DNA of 64,000 nucleotides from Coriobacteriaceae bacterium AM100-PB1-1D-6A (GTDB taxonomy: Bacteria > Actinomycetota > Coriobacteriia > Coriobacteriales > Coriobacteriaceae), in NCBI GenBank assembly GCA_027660625.1, contig JAQDNC010000005.1:1-64000 (forward strand). Reading direction: 5' to 3'. How positions within the stretch are numbered: the stretch's first letter is position 1; each line of letters begins with the position of its first letter. A program made the position numbers and the translations under genes. The notes beneath the pieces were generated by a model that saw nothing but the letters and a program-made list of their open reading frames with translations, made no database searches and was not told the origin of the DNA. Shown in pieces: positions 36,841-46,373 of the stretch.

Positions 36841-38118
36841 ATGTCCACTAAGTATGCAATCGTTGGCGGCAAGCTCATCGACGGTACCGGTGCCGAGCCG
36901 GTCGAGAACTCCCTCGTTCTCGTCGACGACAATGGCAAGATCGAGTACGCCGGTGTCATGCAGGACCTTCCCGAGGGCGTTGAGGTTATCGACGCCGCCG
37001 GCAAGACCGTCCTTCCCGGCCTGATCGACACCCACCTGCACTTCTCGGGCAACCTGACCGACGATGACACCGACTGGGTCATGCAGCCGCTCCTCGAGAA
37101 GCAGGCCGTCGCCGTCAAGCAGGCCTACGACTGCCTCACCCACGGTCTCACCACCGTCTGCGAGATCGGCCGCTTTGGTATCCAGATCCGCGACTGCATC
37201 GACAAGGGCGTCTTCAAGGGCCCGCGCGTTCTGGCCACCGGCCTCGGCTTCTGCCGCGTTGCCGGCCACGGTGATTCTCATCACTGCAGCCAGGAGCTCA
37301 ACAAGGAATCGCACCCCTGGGGCGACCAGGTCGACGGTCCTTGGGATCTGCGTAAGGCCGTCCGTCGTCGCCTGCGCGAGAACCCCGATGCCATCAAGAT
37401 CTGGGCTACCGGTGGCGGCATCTGGCGCTGGGACTCCGGCCGCGACCAGCACTACTGCTCCGAGGAGATCCAGGCCGTGGTCGAAGAGGCAAAGATGGTC
37501 GGCATCCCCGTGTGGAGCCACTGCTACAACAACCACGCCGCTGCCTACGATTCCGTTCGCTTTGGCTGCGAGCAGTTGATTCACGGCTTCGATATCGATG
37601 AGCGCACCATGGACCTCATGGCCGAGCAGGGCACCTTCTTCACCCCGACGATCGCCTTCCTGCCCACCTGGTACGCCACCTATCCGCCCGTCTACGTCCC
37701 CGAGCTGCACGACAAGTACGAGGGCACCCTGGTCGAGAAGGAGCTGCAGCGCAACTACGACTGCCTGCGCGAGGCCAAGAAGCGCGGCGTCGTCATGACG
37801 ATCGGCTCCGACTCCTTCTCCTTCGTCACCCCGTACGGCACCTGCTCCATCGAGGAGATGTACGAGTTCGTCGACAAGATCGGCTTCACCCCGGTCGAGA
37901 CCATCACCTGTGCCACCCTCAACGGTGCCAAGATGTGCCACATCGAGGACGAGACCGGTTCCATCGAGGCCGGCAAGTGCGCCGACCTGCTGGTCGTCAA
38001 CGGTGACGTCGCCGCCGACATCCACGTGCTCAACACCGACAACATGGACGTCATCATGAAGGACGGCTGGATCGTCGAGGCTGGCACCTTTGGCGAGGCC
38101 AACAAATACAGCGCCTAA
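36841..38118 (+). CDS. Amidohydrolase (imidazolonepropionase/prolidase-like)
   Basis: A 425-residue metal-dependent hydrolase of the amidohydrolase superfamily. GLIDTHLHF gives the first metal-binding HxH; IKIWATGGG carries the residue usually carboxylated; later SHCYN and IHG histidines and the Asp in TIGSDSF complete the site. GKCADLLVVNGD is the typical C-terminal beta-sandwich strand. GGAGG precedes the ATG. Paired with the APC permease and near carbamate kinase, so a carbamoyl- or amide-bearing nutrient is plausible. The exact substrate is open. Confidence 0.9.
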   Translation: MSTKYAIVGGKLIDGTGAEPVENSLVLVDDNGKIEYAGVMQDLPEGVEVIDAAGKTVLPGLIDTHLHFSGNLTDDDTDWVMQPLLEKQAVAVKQAYDCLTHGLTTVCEIGRFGIQIRDCIDKGVFKGPRVLATGLGFCRVAGHGDSHHCSQELNKESHPWGDQVDGPWDLRKAVRRRLRENPDAIKIWATGGGIWRWDSGRDQHYCSEEIQAVVEEAKMVGIPVWSHCYNNHAAAYDSVRFGCEQLIHGFDIDERTMDLMAEQGTFFTPTIAFLPTWYATYPPVYVPELHDKYEGTLVEKELQRNYDCLREAKKRGVVMTIGSDSFSFVTPYGTCSIEEMYEFVDKIGFTPVETITCATLNGAKMCHIEDETGSIEAGKCADLLVVNGDVAADIHVLNTDNMDVIMKDGWIVEAGTFGEANKYSA

Positions 38119-38159
38119 GATACCGTTTGTCGATGGCTGGATGTAAAACACAGTTTTTG

Positions 38160-38174
38160 ATTGCATAATGCAAT
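38160..38174. promoter_or_regulatory. Palindrome ATTGCATAATGCAAT
   Basis: A perfect 7-bp inverted repeat about a central A, located between the amidohydrolase and the histidine kinase gene. Shares TTGCATAAT with the sites at 21398, 21413 and 32514. Confidence 0.45.
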
Positions 38175-38176
38175 GG

Positions 38177-38202
38177 AGAGGGTCGCTTGCGGCCCTCTTT
38201 AT
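38177..38202 (+). terminator. Terminator after the amidohydrolase gene
   Basis: AGAGGGTCGC (38177-38186) and GCGGCCCTCT (38189-38198) pair with one G-U and a tight loop, followed by TTATT. Confidence 0.6.
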
Positions 38203-38235
38203 TGCTATGGGTGCGGTAGATAAAAGGGGATGACG

Positions 38236-39621
38236 GTGGATTTAAACAGGCTGATTCTGGGCAAGAGCTACAACTCTACCAAGGTCTTTCGTACGGCCCA
38301 GCATGTGGTCCAGGCCATCCTGCTCGGTGTTGTCGTTCCGGCGCTTATCCTGTTGCTTATCTGGGATTTGACCGATAATCCCAACCCCGTCCCGGGCGTT
38401 GTCGTCATTGCCGGCTTGGTCATGCTGTGCTTCTTCTTCTCGTACGTCTTTGTCGTTCCCGACGACCTCACGTCGAGCGCTACCGACCGCACACTCGCCA
38501 TCGCATCGAAAATATTCGCCTATACGTCGCGAGGCCTTACGCCCGAAGCGGCCCTGGGCGCTTCCAAAATCATCCTTTCCGAGACCATTGCCTCGGCCAT
38601 CTGCTTTACCGACGGCAAGCAGGTGCTGGCGAGCTGGGGCGAGGACTCGGCAAAATGCCCCGCGGGCACTCCGGTTGTGCTGCGGACTACGCTCAACGTG
38701 ATCAACAGCGGTGAGCAAAGCGTATTTTCGCGCGATGCCTCGACTGAGACGGGTGGCTACTTTCCGCGCCTGCGCGCCGGTATCGTCGCACCGCTCACCG
38801 TGCGCGGGCATTGCGTGGGCACGCTCGAGCTGTATTATCCCCGTCTGAGCAGCATCGATATGCGCCAGACGGCGCTTGCCTCGGGCTTTGCCGACCTCAT
38901 TTCCACGCAGCTTGCGAGCTTTGAGCTCGAGCGCCAGGACGAGCTTACAGCTCGCGTGGAGCTGCGCGCCTTGCAATCGCAGGTCGATCCTCATTTTCTG
39001 TTTAACACCATCAGCACCATCGTGTCGCTCGTGCGTACCGAGCCGGACAAGGCCAGGTCGCTGCTCATCGACTTTTCCAATTACTACCGTCAGACACTGT
39101 CCGATTCCGATACCCTCACAACGCTCGAGCACGAGGTGGAACAGGGCACTCGCTATATCAATCTAATGCAGGCTCGTTATGGCGACGGCCGTCTGCGCGT
39201 TTCGGTCGACATCGACTTTGAGGTGCGCGACAGCCTGGTGCCGCCGTTTATCTTGCAGCCGCTGCTCGAAAACTGCATCAAGCATGCGCAGCGCGAGACC
39301 GAGCCGCTTTCTATTCGTGTTAGGGCTTTTGAGACCGATGACGGTTTGGAGATCATCGTCGAAGATGACGGCATCGGTATGAGCGAAGAAGTCTGCGCGC
39401 ACCTGTTTGAGCAGCATCGCCGAGAGGAGCCCGAGAGCATTACCGCCGACGGCTCCATCAAGCGAGGCTGCGGCCTGGCGCTCTTCAACGTGCTTCAGCG
39501 CATCCATTTCTTTTACGGGGAAGATTCTGGCATGCGCGTGAAGTCCCAGGAGGGCGTGGGAACGCAGGTCATCGTCGAGCTGAACGGCGAGCCGCATGAG
39601 CCCGCGCCGTTGACGGCGTAG
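38236..39621 (+). CDS. LytS/YehU-type sensor histidine kinase
   Basis: A kinase of 461 residues with two N-terminal membrane helices (about residues 25-45 and 55-75), a GAF-like domain (about 100-230), a His_kinase segment with phospho-acceptor in LQSQVDPHFLFNT, and an HATPase with ENCIKHA and DDGIGMS. AAAAGGGG lies 6 bases before GTG 38236; the ATG at 38230 directly abuts it and is less likely. Forms a two-gene operon with the LytTR regulator 38 bases downstream. A paralogous pair lies at 44150-46282. Stimulus unknown. Confidence 0.92.
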   Translation: MDLNRLILGKSYNSTKVFRTAQHVVQAILLGVVVPALILLLIWDLTDNPNPVPGVVVIAGLVMLCFFFSYVFVVPDDLTSSATDRTLAIASKIFAYTSRGLTPEAALGASKIILSETIASAICFTDGKQVLASWGEDSAKCPAGTPVVLRTTLNVINSGEQSVFSRDASTETGGYFPRLRAGIVAPLTVRGHCVGTLELYYPRLSSIDMRQTALASGFADLISTQLASFELERQDELTARVELRALQSQVDPHFLFNTISTIVSLVRTEPDKARSLLIDFSNYYRQTLSDSDTLTTLEHEVEQGTRYINLMQARYGDGRLRVSVDIDFEVRDSLVPPFILQPLLENCIKHAQRETEPLSIRVRAFETDDGLEIIVEDDGIGMSEEVCAHLFEQHRREEPESITADGSIKRGCGLALFNVLQRIHFFYGEDSGMRVKSQEGVGTQVIVELNGEPHEPAPLTA

Positions 39622-39659
39622 CGCGCGGTTGGATTGAGAGAAAAAGAGGGGAAGCACAT

Positions 39660-40394
39660 ATGTCCGAAGGCTGGAACATCTTGGTGGTTGATGACGAACC
39701 TCCCATTAGGGCTGAGCTACGCTATCTGTTGGAAAAGGATACGCGTGTGGGCCAGATTGCCGAGGCGGGCAATGTCACCGAAGCCGTAGAGTCGATTCTG
39801 TCGAACAAGCCCGACGTGCTGTTTTTAGACATTACCATGCCCGGTCGCTCGGGAATTGAGCTTGCCGAGACGCTGCAGAACCTAAAGACGCCGCCGGTGG
39901 TTGTGTTTGTGACGGCATTTGCCGAGTTCGCCGCCGATGCGTATAACCTCGATGCGGTCGACTATATCGTCAAGCCGGTCGAGGACGCACGCCTGTCAAA
40001 GGCACTCGGCAAGATCGAGGCAGCCTTGGGTGCCCGTCGTGTTGTCCACGCTCCGCGCCAGCCTTTGCGTCTGACGGTGGATCGCGGGGGCAAAAAGGTG
40101 TTCATTCCCGCCGCAGACGTCTGCTACTTTGAGGCGCGCGCCGATTTTTGCAACGCCATCTGCGCCGAGGGAACCTACCTGATCAATGAGTCGATCTCTT
40201 CGCTCGAGCGTCGCTTGGGCTCCGAGGGCTTTATTCGCGTTCATCGCAGCTATCTGGTCAATTTGGAAGACGTGCACAATGTTGAGATTGGCTCCACGGG
40301 GTTGATGGAGCTCAGGCTCGACCGCGTGAGCTCGACGGTGCCGGTGTCCCGTCGTCGTGCCGCTGAGGTCAAGTCGCACCTGGGGCTTGCGTAA
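39660..40394 (+). CDS. LytTR-family response regulator
   Basis: A 244-residue regulator. The receiver domain has VVDDEPP, phospho-acceptor Asp in LFLDITMPG (about residue 56) and conserved K in YIVKPVE. The C-terminal LytTR DNA-binding domain shows FIPAADVCYFEAR and FIRVHRSYLVNL. AGAGGGG precedes the ATG. Partner of the upstream kinase. Confidence 0.94.
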   Translation: MSEGWNILVVDDEPPIRAELRYLLEKDTRVGQIAEAGNVTEAVESILSNKPDVLFLDITMPGRSGIELAETLQNLKTPPVVVFVTAFAEFAADAYNLDAVDYIVKPVEDARLSKALGKIEAALGARRVVHAPRQPLRLTVDRGGKKVFIPAADVCYFEARADFCNAICAEGTYLINESISSLERRLGSEGFIRVHRSYLVNLEDVHNVEIGSTGLMELRLDRVSSTVPVSRRRAAEVKSHLGLA

Positions 40395-40486
40395 GAGGCT
40401 TGCGTGCCGTCGTTTACCATCGCAGGTTTGGCATGGGCGCGCGGTGGGCATAATGGGTGGCATCGAATGAAATCGAAAGGATCATT

Positions 40487-41431
40487 ATGCCCGCGCTTAT
40501 CACCCATCATCTGTTTGGCGAGGAAAGCATCGACCGTCTTCCGCAGGGCGTTATCACGTCCGACGAGGAGCGTATTGCCTTTATCCTGGGCAACCAGGGC
40601 CCCGACCCGTTTTTCTTCCACATTCTGACACCGCGTGTTTCCGACTGTACGCTGCTGGCGCAGGTCATGCATCGCTCGCGCATGTCTCGCCAGTTCGCGT
40701 GCCTGCGCGACGGCGTGTCGCATCTGCTGCCGCGCGACGCCAGCTTGGGTCGCGCCTTTGCGCTGGGTCTGCTGTCTCATTACGTGCTCGACCGCAACGC
40801 CCACCCCTTTGTCTATGAGCAGCAGTTTGGCATCGTGGAGTCCGATTCAGAGCTTGAGGATTCGAGCAGTCAGGTCCATGCCGTGATCGAGAGCGACCTG
40901 GATGTACTGATGCTGCAGCTTAAGCGCGATGGCGCTACGGTCGACGATTACCCGCCGGCGGGCGAGATCGTCACCACCGATCGCATCAGTCGCGTGGCCG
41001 GCGTGCTGATGAGCTATGTTGCCGGACGCGTGTACGGCATTGACATTCCGGCGGGGGAGTACGGTGCTGCCGTTGCCAATATGCAGCGACTTTACCGTGC
41101 GATTGAGCCGGCCGACTCCGTAAAGACGCGCGCGATCTCGCTGGTTGAGGGGTTGGTGCACGACTACTCGCTGCTCGACGGCCTTGCCCATCGCGTGACG
41201 ACGGAGCTGCCCGAGCGCACCGGTAACCTGGGCCATCTGACATGGAAGAATCCCTTTACCGATGAGGTCTCGAACGAGAGTTTCCCCGAGGTCTTTGATC
41301 GCGCGCTGGTCGATTACGAGTGCACGGTCGCGCGTTTTATCGAGACCGGTGACATGGAGGCCGTGACCGGTCACGTCAACTACAGCGGCCGCGTGCTCGG
41401 CACCGACGAGGAGTTCGACCGCGAGGAGTAG
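40487..41431 (+). CDS. Zinc-dependent phospholipase C-like protein
   Basis: A 314-residue protein with the start MPALITHHLFGEE and histidine/aspartate spacing of the bacterial zinc PLC fold (GNQGPDPFFF, LSHYVLDRNAHP, DSSSQVHAVIESDLD). These residues would bind zinc ions. No signal peptide, unlike secreted phospholipases C, so it is probably cytoplasmic and its substrate may not be phospholipid. GAAAGGA fixes ATG 40487. Transcribed with the two-component genes. Confidence 0.8.
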   Translation: MPALITHHLFGEESIDRLPQGVITSDEERIAFILGNQGPDPFFFHILTPRVSDCTLLAQVMHRSRMSRQFACLRDGVSHLLPRDASLGRAFALGLLSHYVLDRNAHPFVYEQQFGIVESDSELEDSSSQVHAVIESDLDVLMLQLKRDGATVDDYPPAGEIVTTDRISRVAGVLMSYVAGRVYGIDIPAGEYGAAVANMQRLYRAIEPADSVKTRAISLVEGLVHDYSLLDGLAHRVTTELPERTGNLGHLTWKNPFTDEVSNESFPEVFDRALVDYECTVARFIETGDMEAVTGHVNYSGRVLGTDEEFDREE

Positions 41432-41532
41432 GGTCCGCTCCTGTCTCTTTGCCGAATCCTTACCGGCGCCTCCGTGCAATTGGGGTACGATGAACTAGCT
41501 GCATATCGGGCGAATACGAAGGGTCCCTGTCC

Positions 41533-42783
41533 ATGAAATACACCAAGCTCGAGCGTAACTGGGTCATGTACGATGTGGGAAACTCGGCCCTCGTGCTGCT
41601 CAATACCTCGGTGGTGCCCATCTACTTTAACGCCATCAATACCGGCGCTTCCTCGGCAGACCTGGTGGTCGCTTGGGGCAACGCGCAGACGATTGCCTCG
41701 CTGGTCATTGCCATGCTCATGCCCATTCTGGGCGCGCTTGCCGATTACGCCGGCAACAAGATCAAGTTCTTCTTGGGCTTCTTCCTCACGGGCCTGGTTC
41801 TTTGCCTGGCGCAGGCTATCCCAATGTCCGCCATGGCATTTTTGACTGTGTACGTGCTGTGCACCATCGGCCTCAACTCTTCTATGACGTTCTACGACGC
41901 CATGCTGCCCGACATTACCACCGACGAGCGCATGGACGTCGTGTCCAGCTCGGGCTATGCCTGGGGCTACATCGGTTCCACCGTGCCGTTCATCATCTGC
42001 CTGGCGCTTATCATGGGTGGTCCCGCTCTTGGTGTCCCCACCATGCTGGCAACGCGTCTGTCGTTTGTCATCACTGGTGCCTGGTGGCTCATCTTTACCC
42101 TGCCGCTCATTCGCACCTATAAGCAAAAGTACGGTCGCGAGCGTGGTCCCCAGGACACCATCGGCCACATCGTGGGCGGCGTGTTCTCCGAGGTCGGACA
42201 CACCATGCGCGAGATTGCCCACAACAAGACCGTGCTGGTCTACATGATCGCGTTCTTCTTCTACATCGACGGTGTGCACACGGTCATTTCCATGGCAACC
42301 AGCTATGGATCGGCTTTGGGCATCGACTCGACCCAACTGGTGCTGGCTCTGCTCGTTACGCAGTTTGTGGCCTTTCCGTCCGCCATCATCTACGGCAAGC
42401 TTGCCGGTCGCGTGGGCACACTCAATATGATCTTGGTGGCCGTCGCCGCCTATATGGGCATCGTGCTCTTTGCCGCGTTCTTCCTCAAGACCGCCTTTGA
42501 ATTCTGGGTGCTTGCCATTATGGTCGGCCTGTTCCAGGGCGGTGTGCAGGCGCTCAGCCGTAGCTACTTCGGCCGCATTATTCCCAAGGAAAAGTCCAAC
42601 GAGTACTACGGCTTCTTTGATATCTTTGGCCGCTATGCAAGTGTCATGGGCACCTTCTTGGTGTCGGTCGTCACCTCGCTGACCGGCAACCCGTCGCTGG
42701 GCGTCCTTTCTATTGGCGTTCTGCTGGTTGTTGGCTTTGTGCTGCTGGTCCGTCTGTCCCGCATGGCTCAGGCGGCGGCGTAA
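41533..42783 (+). CDS. UMF1/Atg22-family MFS transporter
   Basis: A 416-residue transporter with about 12 membrane helices. The N-terminal WVMYDVGNSALVLL is the family signature of UMF1/Atg22-like permeases, followed by PILGALADYAGNK. GAAGGG precedes ATG 41533. Substrate not known; yeast Atg22 exports amino acids from the vacuole. Confidence 0.88.
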   Translation: MKYTKLERNWVMYDVGNSALVLLNTSVVPIYFNAINTGASSADLVVAWGNAQTIASLVIAMLMPILGALADYAGNKIKFFLGFFLTGLVLCLAQAIPMSAMAFLTVYVLCTIGLNSSMTFYDAMLPDITTDERMDVVSSSGYAWGYIGSTVPFIICLALIMGGPALGVPTMLATRLSFVITGAWWLIFTLPLIRTYKQKYGRERGPQDTIGHIVGGVFSEVGHTMREIAHNKTVLVYMIAFFFYIDGVHTVISMATSYGSALGIDSTQLVLALLVTQFVAFPSAIIYGKLAGRVGTLNMILVAVAAYMGIVLFAAFFLKTAFEFWVLAIMVGLFQGGVQALSRSYFGRIIPKEKSNEYYGFFDIFGRYASVMGTFLVSVVTSLTGNPSLGVLSIGVLLVVGFVLLVRLSRMAQAAA

Positions 42784-42885
42784 GGCAACCGGGCTCAGTA
42801 CAGCAATTGTGCCTATCTGCAGTACTCTTTTGGAAGTAGCCGCATAAATCATTCTGACTTCCGAGCAATGTTTAGCCCAAGTGGG

Positions 42886-42943
42886 TATGATGGAATCAGC
42901 TAGGTCGCGGGGCGTCGCCTGTGTTTGGCGGCGCCCCGTTTTT
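42886..42943 (+). promoter_or_regulatory. Promoter -10 TATGAT followed by leader terminator
   Basis: TATGAT at 42886-42891. A 12-bp hairpin follows, CGGGGCGTCGCC (42908-42919) and GGCGGCGCCCCG (42927-42938) with one G-U, then TTTTT. The ribosome binding site AAGGAGGG of the glycosyltransferase gene comes only after this hairpin. Confidence 0.6.
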
Positions 42944-42965
42944 GTGTTGCAAGGAGGGTAAAGGT

Positions 42966-44153
42966 ATGAACGCCACGGTTGTGATCCCAACATATTGGGC
43001 GGGCGATGATACCCAAGCAAACGCTCCCGGCACCTACGATCACTCGACGTCGCTCAATGCCGCCAACCCGGAACTCGATCGCTGCCTGACTTCACTCGAA
43101 CAGGTGCGCGACATTCCGCGCATCATTCTCTTGGTGGTCTGTCCGGTTTCTGCCACGGCCGACGTATCCCATCGCGTGCACGAAATCGTTAATGCGCATC
43201 CCACACTTAAGGTCACCGTCGTTACCAATACTCAGGCTTCGCGTGTTGCCGACCGCGTGGCACAGATTGCGCCCAAAGGCTCGGGCGAGTGCGTGAGCCT
43301 GCGCGGCTACGGCGCCATCCGCAACATGGGTCTTGCCTGCGCGGCGGTGCTGGGGCACGACGCGGTTGTGTTTTTGGATGACGACGAGACCGTCATCGAT
43401 GCCGACTTTATGAAGCGTGCGACCTATGCGCTGGGCCAGCAGACGCGTCAGGGCCTGCCGATTTTAGTCAAGAGCGGCTATTTCTACGATCGCGACGGCT
43501 CGCCGCTGGCTCCCACGGACAAAGTGGGCATTTGCCATCGCTGGTGGACCAAGCGTATCGAGTTCAATCGCTGGATGAAAAAGGCGCTCTCGGGCACCCG
43601 CATCTCGCGCTCCAATTACGTATGCGGCGGCCTGATGGCCCTGCACGCCCGCGCCTTTACGCGTGTGGCCTTCGACCCGTTTATCACCCGCGGCGAGGAT
43701 CTGGACTACCTGTTTAACATGCGCATGTTCGGCTATGACGTGTGGTTCGATAACGAGTGGGCCGTGCGCCACCTGCCGCCCGAGTCCGAGAAGCGCTCGC
43801 CGCGCTTTATGCAGGACGTGTACCGTTGGTACTACGAGCGGGCCAAGCTGACGTTCGCCGCGCACCAAAAGGAGCTCATTCCGGTTACGGCCGCATCACT
43901 CATGCCCTATCCGGGTCCGTGGATCTCGCGCGAGCTCGACGACCGCGTGCGCAAGACCGCCATGGTTCGCAGCATGTTTACCCGCGAGCACGAGGGGTAT
44001 CTGCGCATCTGGCGTCATGGTATTGACGAGGCCAAGACCTATGCCCGCCAAAACGCCGCAAGCTACCTGCGTTTTCAGAGTTTCTGGCCCAAGATCATGG
44101 ACGAACTTTGGCGCGACGCACAACTGATTAGCATCCTGGAGGGGGCTGAATGA
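42966..44153 (+). CDS. Family 2-like glycosyltransferase
   Basis: A 395-residue protein beginning MNATVVIPTYW, with the DxD-type motif in VVFLDDDET (about residues 136-144), YVCGGLMALHARAF and the acceptor-side motif ITRGEDLDYLF. This is the GT-A fold of GT2 enzymes that transfer a sugar from a nucleotide donor. No membrane helix. AAGGAGGG fixes ATG 42966. It is coupled by an ATGA overlap to the following histidine kinase gene, an unusual pairing. Product unknown. Confidence 0.85.
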   Translation: MNATVVIPTYWAGDDTQANAPGTYDHSTSLNAANPELDRCLTSLEQVRDIPRIILLVVCPVSATADVSHRVHEIVNAHPTLKVTVVTNTQASRVADRVAQIAPKGSGECVSLRGYGAIRNMGLACAAVLGHDAVVFLDDDETVIDADFMKRATYALGQQTRQGLPILVKSGYFYDRDGSPLAPTDKVGICHRWWTKRIEFNRWMKKALSGTRISRSNYVCGGLMALHARAFTRVAFDPFITRGEDLDYLFNMRMFGYDVWFDNEWAVRHLPPESEKRSPRFMQDVYRWYYERAKLTFAAHQKELIPVTAASLMPYPGPWISRELDDRVRKTAMVRSMFTREHEGYLRIWRHGIDEAKTYARQNAASYLRFQSFWPKIMDELWRDAQLISILEGAE

Positions 44154-45493
44154 TCGACCGCCGCGCCCAGCGCGATAATTCAATTTCAATCTTTCGCATC
44201 ATCGCCGTAGTCTGCGCCGTTTGCGTGTTGGCGTACTTTATCTTTGCCCTGGTGACTGGCATTGAGCCGATTGCCACGGTGATTGCCTGTGCGCTGCTGT
44301 GCATCTTCCTGTGCATCTTTATCTTTTTGACGCTCAATCCCGATTCGGTACGCTCCCAGTACACCGAGGAGACGCTCTCGGTTGCCTCGGCCATGCTCGA
44401 GGACATTAAGGGCGGTCTGACGCAAGAATCGGCGCTTTTGGTGTGCCGGCGTATCCTGCCCGAGACGCGTGCCATGACCGTTGCCATCACCGATGAGGGC
44501 AACGTGCTGGCCTGCGCGGGCGAGTTCGAGGAAAAGCTGCTGCCCGATTCGCCCATCCACACGCTTGCCACGCGCTACGTCATTGAGCACGGCATCGTGC
44601 AGTCGTTCAACCGCGTGGTGGACGTGGTGGGTTCGGACGGTTCGCACAACCATGTTCCCGCCGGTATCATCGCGCCCATCAAGGTGGGCGATCGCACCGT
44701 CGGCACGCTCAAGTTCTACTACAAGACCCCGCGCGCCGTAGACCGCACCCAGTATGCGCTCGCCTCGGGTTTTGCCGAGATCCTGTCCACGCAGCTCGCC
44801 ATCCACGAGCTCGAGGTGCAAAAGGAGCTCACGGCCCGTGCCGAGGTTCGTGCTCTGCAAGCGCAGATCAATCCGCACTTTCTGTTTAACACGCTCAACA
44901 CCATCGCGTCGTTTACACGCACCGATCCGCTGCGTGCCCGCGAGCTGCTGCGCGAGTTCTCCTCGTTCTATCGCGCCACGCTCGACAACTCGGGGTCGCT
45001 TATCCCGGTCTCGCGCGAGGTTGCCCAGACCAAGCGCTACCTGACGTTTGAGAAGGCGCGCTTTGGCGAGGACCGCGTACTGGCGACCTTCGATGTCTCC
45101 GAGGATGTCGAGGACACGTTGGTCCCGGCCTTTGTAATCCAGCCCATCGTCGAGAACGCCGTGCGGCATGGCATGGGCGATGACGATGCCCTGCGGATCG
45201 ACGTGACCGTCCATCAAGACGGCGACGACGCAATCCTGATTGCCGTAGCCGACAACGGCGTGGGCATGGACGAGGGCACCGCCGCCAGGCTGTTTGATGA
45301 GCGCTCTGCCCGCCCCGATGCCAGTTCCCCGCAAGGCGGCGGCGCCGGTGTGGCCATGCACAATATTTCTGAGCGCATCCATCGCTTTTATGGACCGCAC
45401 TCCTATACGCGCGTCGAATCGGCGCCGGGCAAGGGCACCAAAGTGCTCCTGCACCTTGATTTGTCAGAGAGCATCTTTGACATTCAAGAGTAA
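44150..45493 (+). CDS. LytS/YehU-type sensor histidine kinase (paralogue)
   Basis: A 447-residue kinase with two N-terminal membrane helices (about residues 13-35 and 40-63), a GAF-like region, the phospho-acceptor motif LQAQINPHFLFNT and HATPase motifs ENAVRHG and DNGVGMD. By eye it is a clear paralogue of the kinase at 38236, with the same domain order and several identical phrases (TARxExRALQ). Starts in an ATGA overlap with the glycosyltransferase gene and is followed by its own LytTR regulator. Confidence 0.93.
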   Translation: MIDRRAQRDNSISIFRIIAVVCAVCVLAYFIFALVTGIEPIATVIACALLCIFLCIFIFLTLNPDSVRSQYTEETLSVASAMLEDIKGGLTQESALLVCRRILPETRAMTVAITDEGNVLACAGEFEEKLLPDSPIHTLATRYVIEHGIVQSFNRVVDVVGSDGSHNHVPAGIIAPIKVGDRTVGTLKFYYKTPRAVDRTQYALASGFAEILSTQLAIHELEVQKELTARAEVRALQAQINPHFLFNTLNTIASFTRTDPLRARELLREFSSFYRATLDNSGSLIPVSREVAQTKRYLTFEKARFGEDRVLATFDVSEDVEDTLVPAFVIQPIVENAVRHGMGDDDALRIDVTVHQDGDDAILIAVADNGVGMDEGTAARLFDERSARPDASSPQGGGAGVAMHNISERIHRFYGPHSYTRVESAPGKGTKVLLHLDLSESIFDIQE

Positions 45494-45565
45494 AATAAAA
45501 GGCTATGGGCTCAACGCCAAGCGGCGGATGCCCGGCGTAGTTTGTTGACGAAAGGTTTAATCCCT

Positions 45566-46282
45566 ATGCTGCGTGCGATGATTGTGGATGATGAGGCCCC
45601 GGCCCGTTCGGAACTTCGCTTCTTGCTCGAGCAGACGGGCAAGATCGGCACGATCACTGAGGCGTCGAGCGTCCGCTCCGCCATTGAGATGTTGATGGAA
45701 AACCGCGTCGATGTCGTATTTCTCGATATCTCGATGCCCGGTGCTTCTGGTCTGCAGCTTGCCGAGGCACTGCATAAGCTTAAGAATCCGCCGGCGATTG
45801 TGTTTGTGACTGCGTATAGCGATCATGCCGTCGAGGCGTTCGACGTAGATGCCGTCGATTACCTAATGAAGCCGGTTGAGGAGGCGCGCCTGGATCGCGC
45901 GATCGAGAAGGTCATGCAGCGCGCCAAGCCCGTCACGGACAGCAAGGCCACCATCGAGCGCATTCCGGTGGAAAAGGGCGGCCGTAAGGTCCTCATTCCC
46001 GTGGATGACATTCGCTTCATCATGGCCAAGGACGATTACTCCTGTATCTATACCGTCGATGATCGTTTTCTATCGACGACTTCGCTGGCGCAGTTCGAGG
46101 CCAAGCTTTGCGACTTTGGCTTCTTTCGCGTTCATCGCCGCTATATCGTCAACTTGGCGTGCGTCACGGATGTCGAGACGGTGCCCTCGGGCGCTATCCA
46201 ACTGGGTATTACGGGCGTCGACGAACGCGTGCCGGTCTCGCGCCGCCGCGTTGTGCCGCTCAAGAAGGCCCTGAGCCTCTAG
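45566..46282 (+). CDS. LytTR-family response regulator (paralogue)
   Basis: A 238-residue regulator. Receiver: IVDDEAP, phospho-acceptor in VFLDISMPG, K in YLMKPVE. LytTR domain: LIPVDDIRFIMAKDDY, FFRVHRRYIVNL and a C-terminal VPVSRRR shared with the regulator at 39660. ATG 45566 is preferred to the TTG at 45542, though GAAAGG is rather far upstream. Confidence 0.93.
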   Translation: MLRAMIVDDEAPARSELRFLLEQTGKIGTITEASSVRSAIEMLMENRVDVVFLDISMPGASGLQLAEALHKLKNPPAIVFVTAYSDHAVEAFDVDAVDYLMKPVEEARLDRAIEKVMQRAKPVTDSKATIERIPVEKGGRKVLIPVDDIRFIMAKDDYSCIYTVDDRFLSTTSLAQFEAKLCDFGFFRVHRRYIVNLACVTDVETVPSGAIQLGITGVDERVPVSRRRVVPLKKALSL

Positions 46283-46290
46283 CACACTGG

Positions 46291-46337
46291 CCCCGCAGCC
46301 CTGTAGACCAATTGTCTGCGGAGCCGTGGGGCTTTTT
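46291..46337 (+). terminator. Terminator of the second two-component operon
   Basis: Imperfect 18-bp stem (46291-46308 with 46314-46331) around loop CAATT, ending in GGGGC-TTTTT. Confidence 0.65.
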
Positions 46338-46373
46338 GTATATACGCCGAATCGGTTTTGCAGAAGGGATCTC

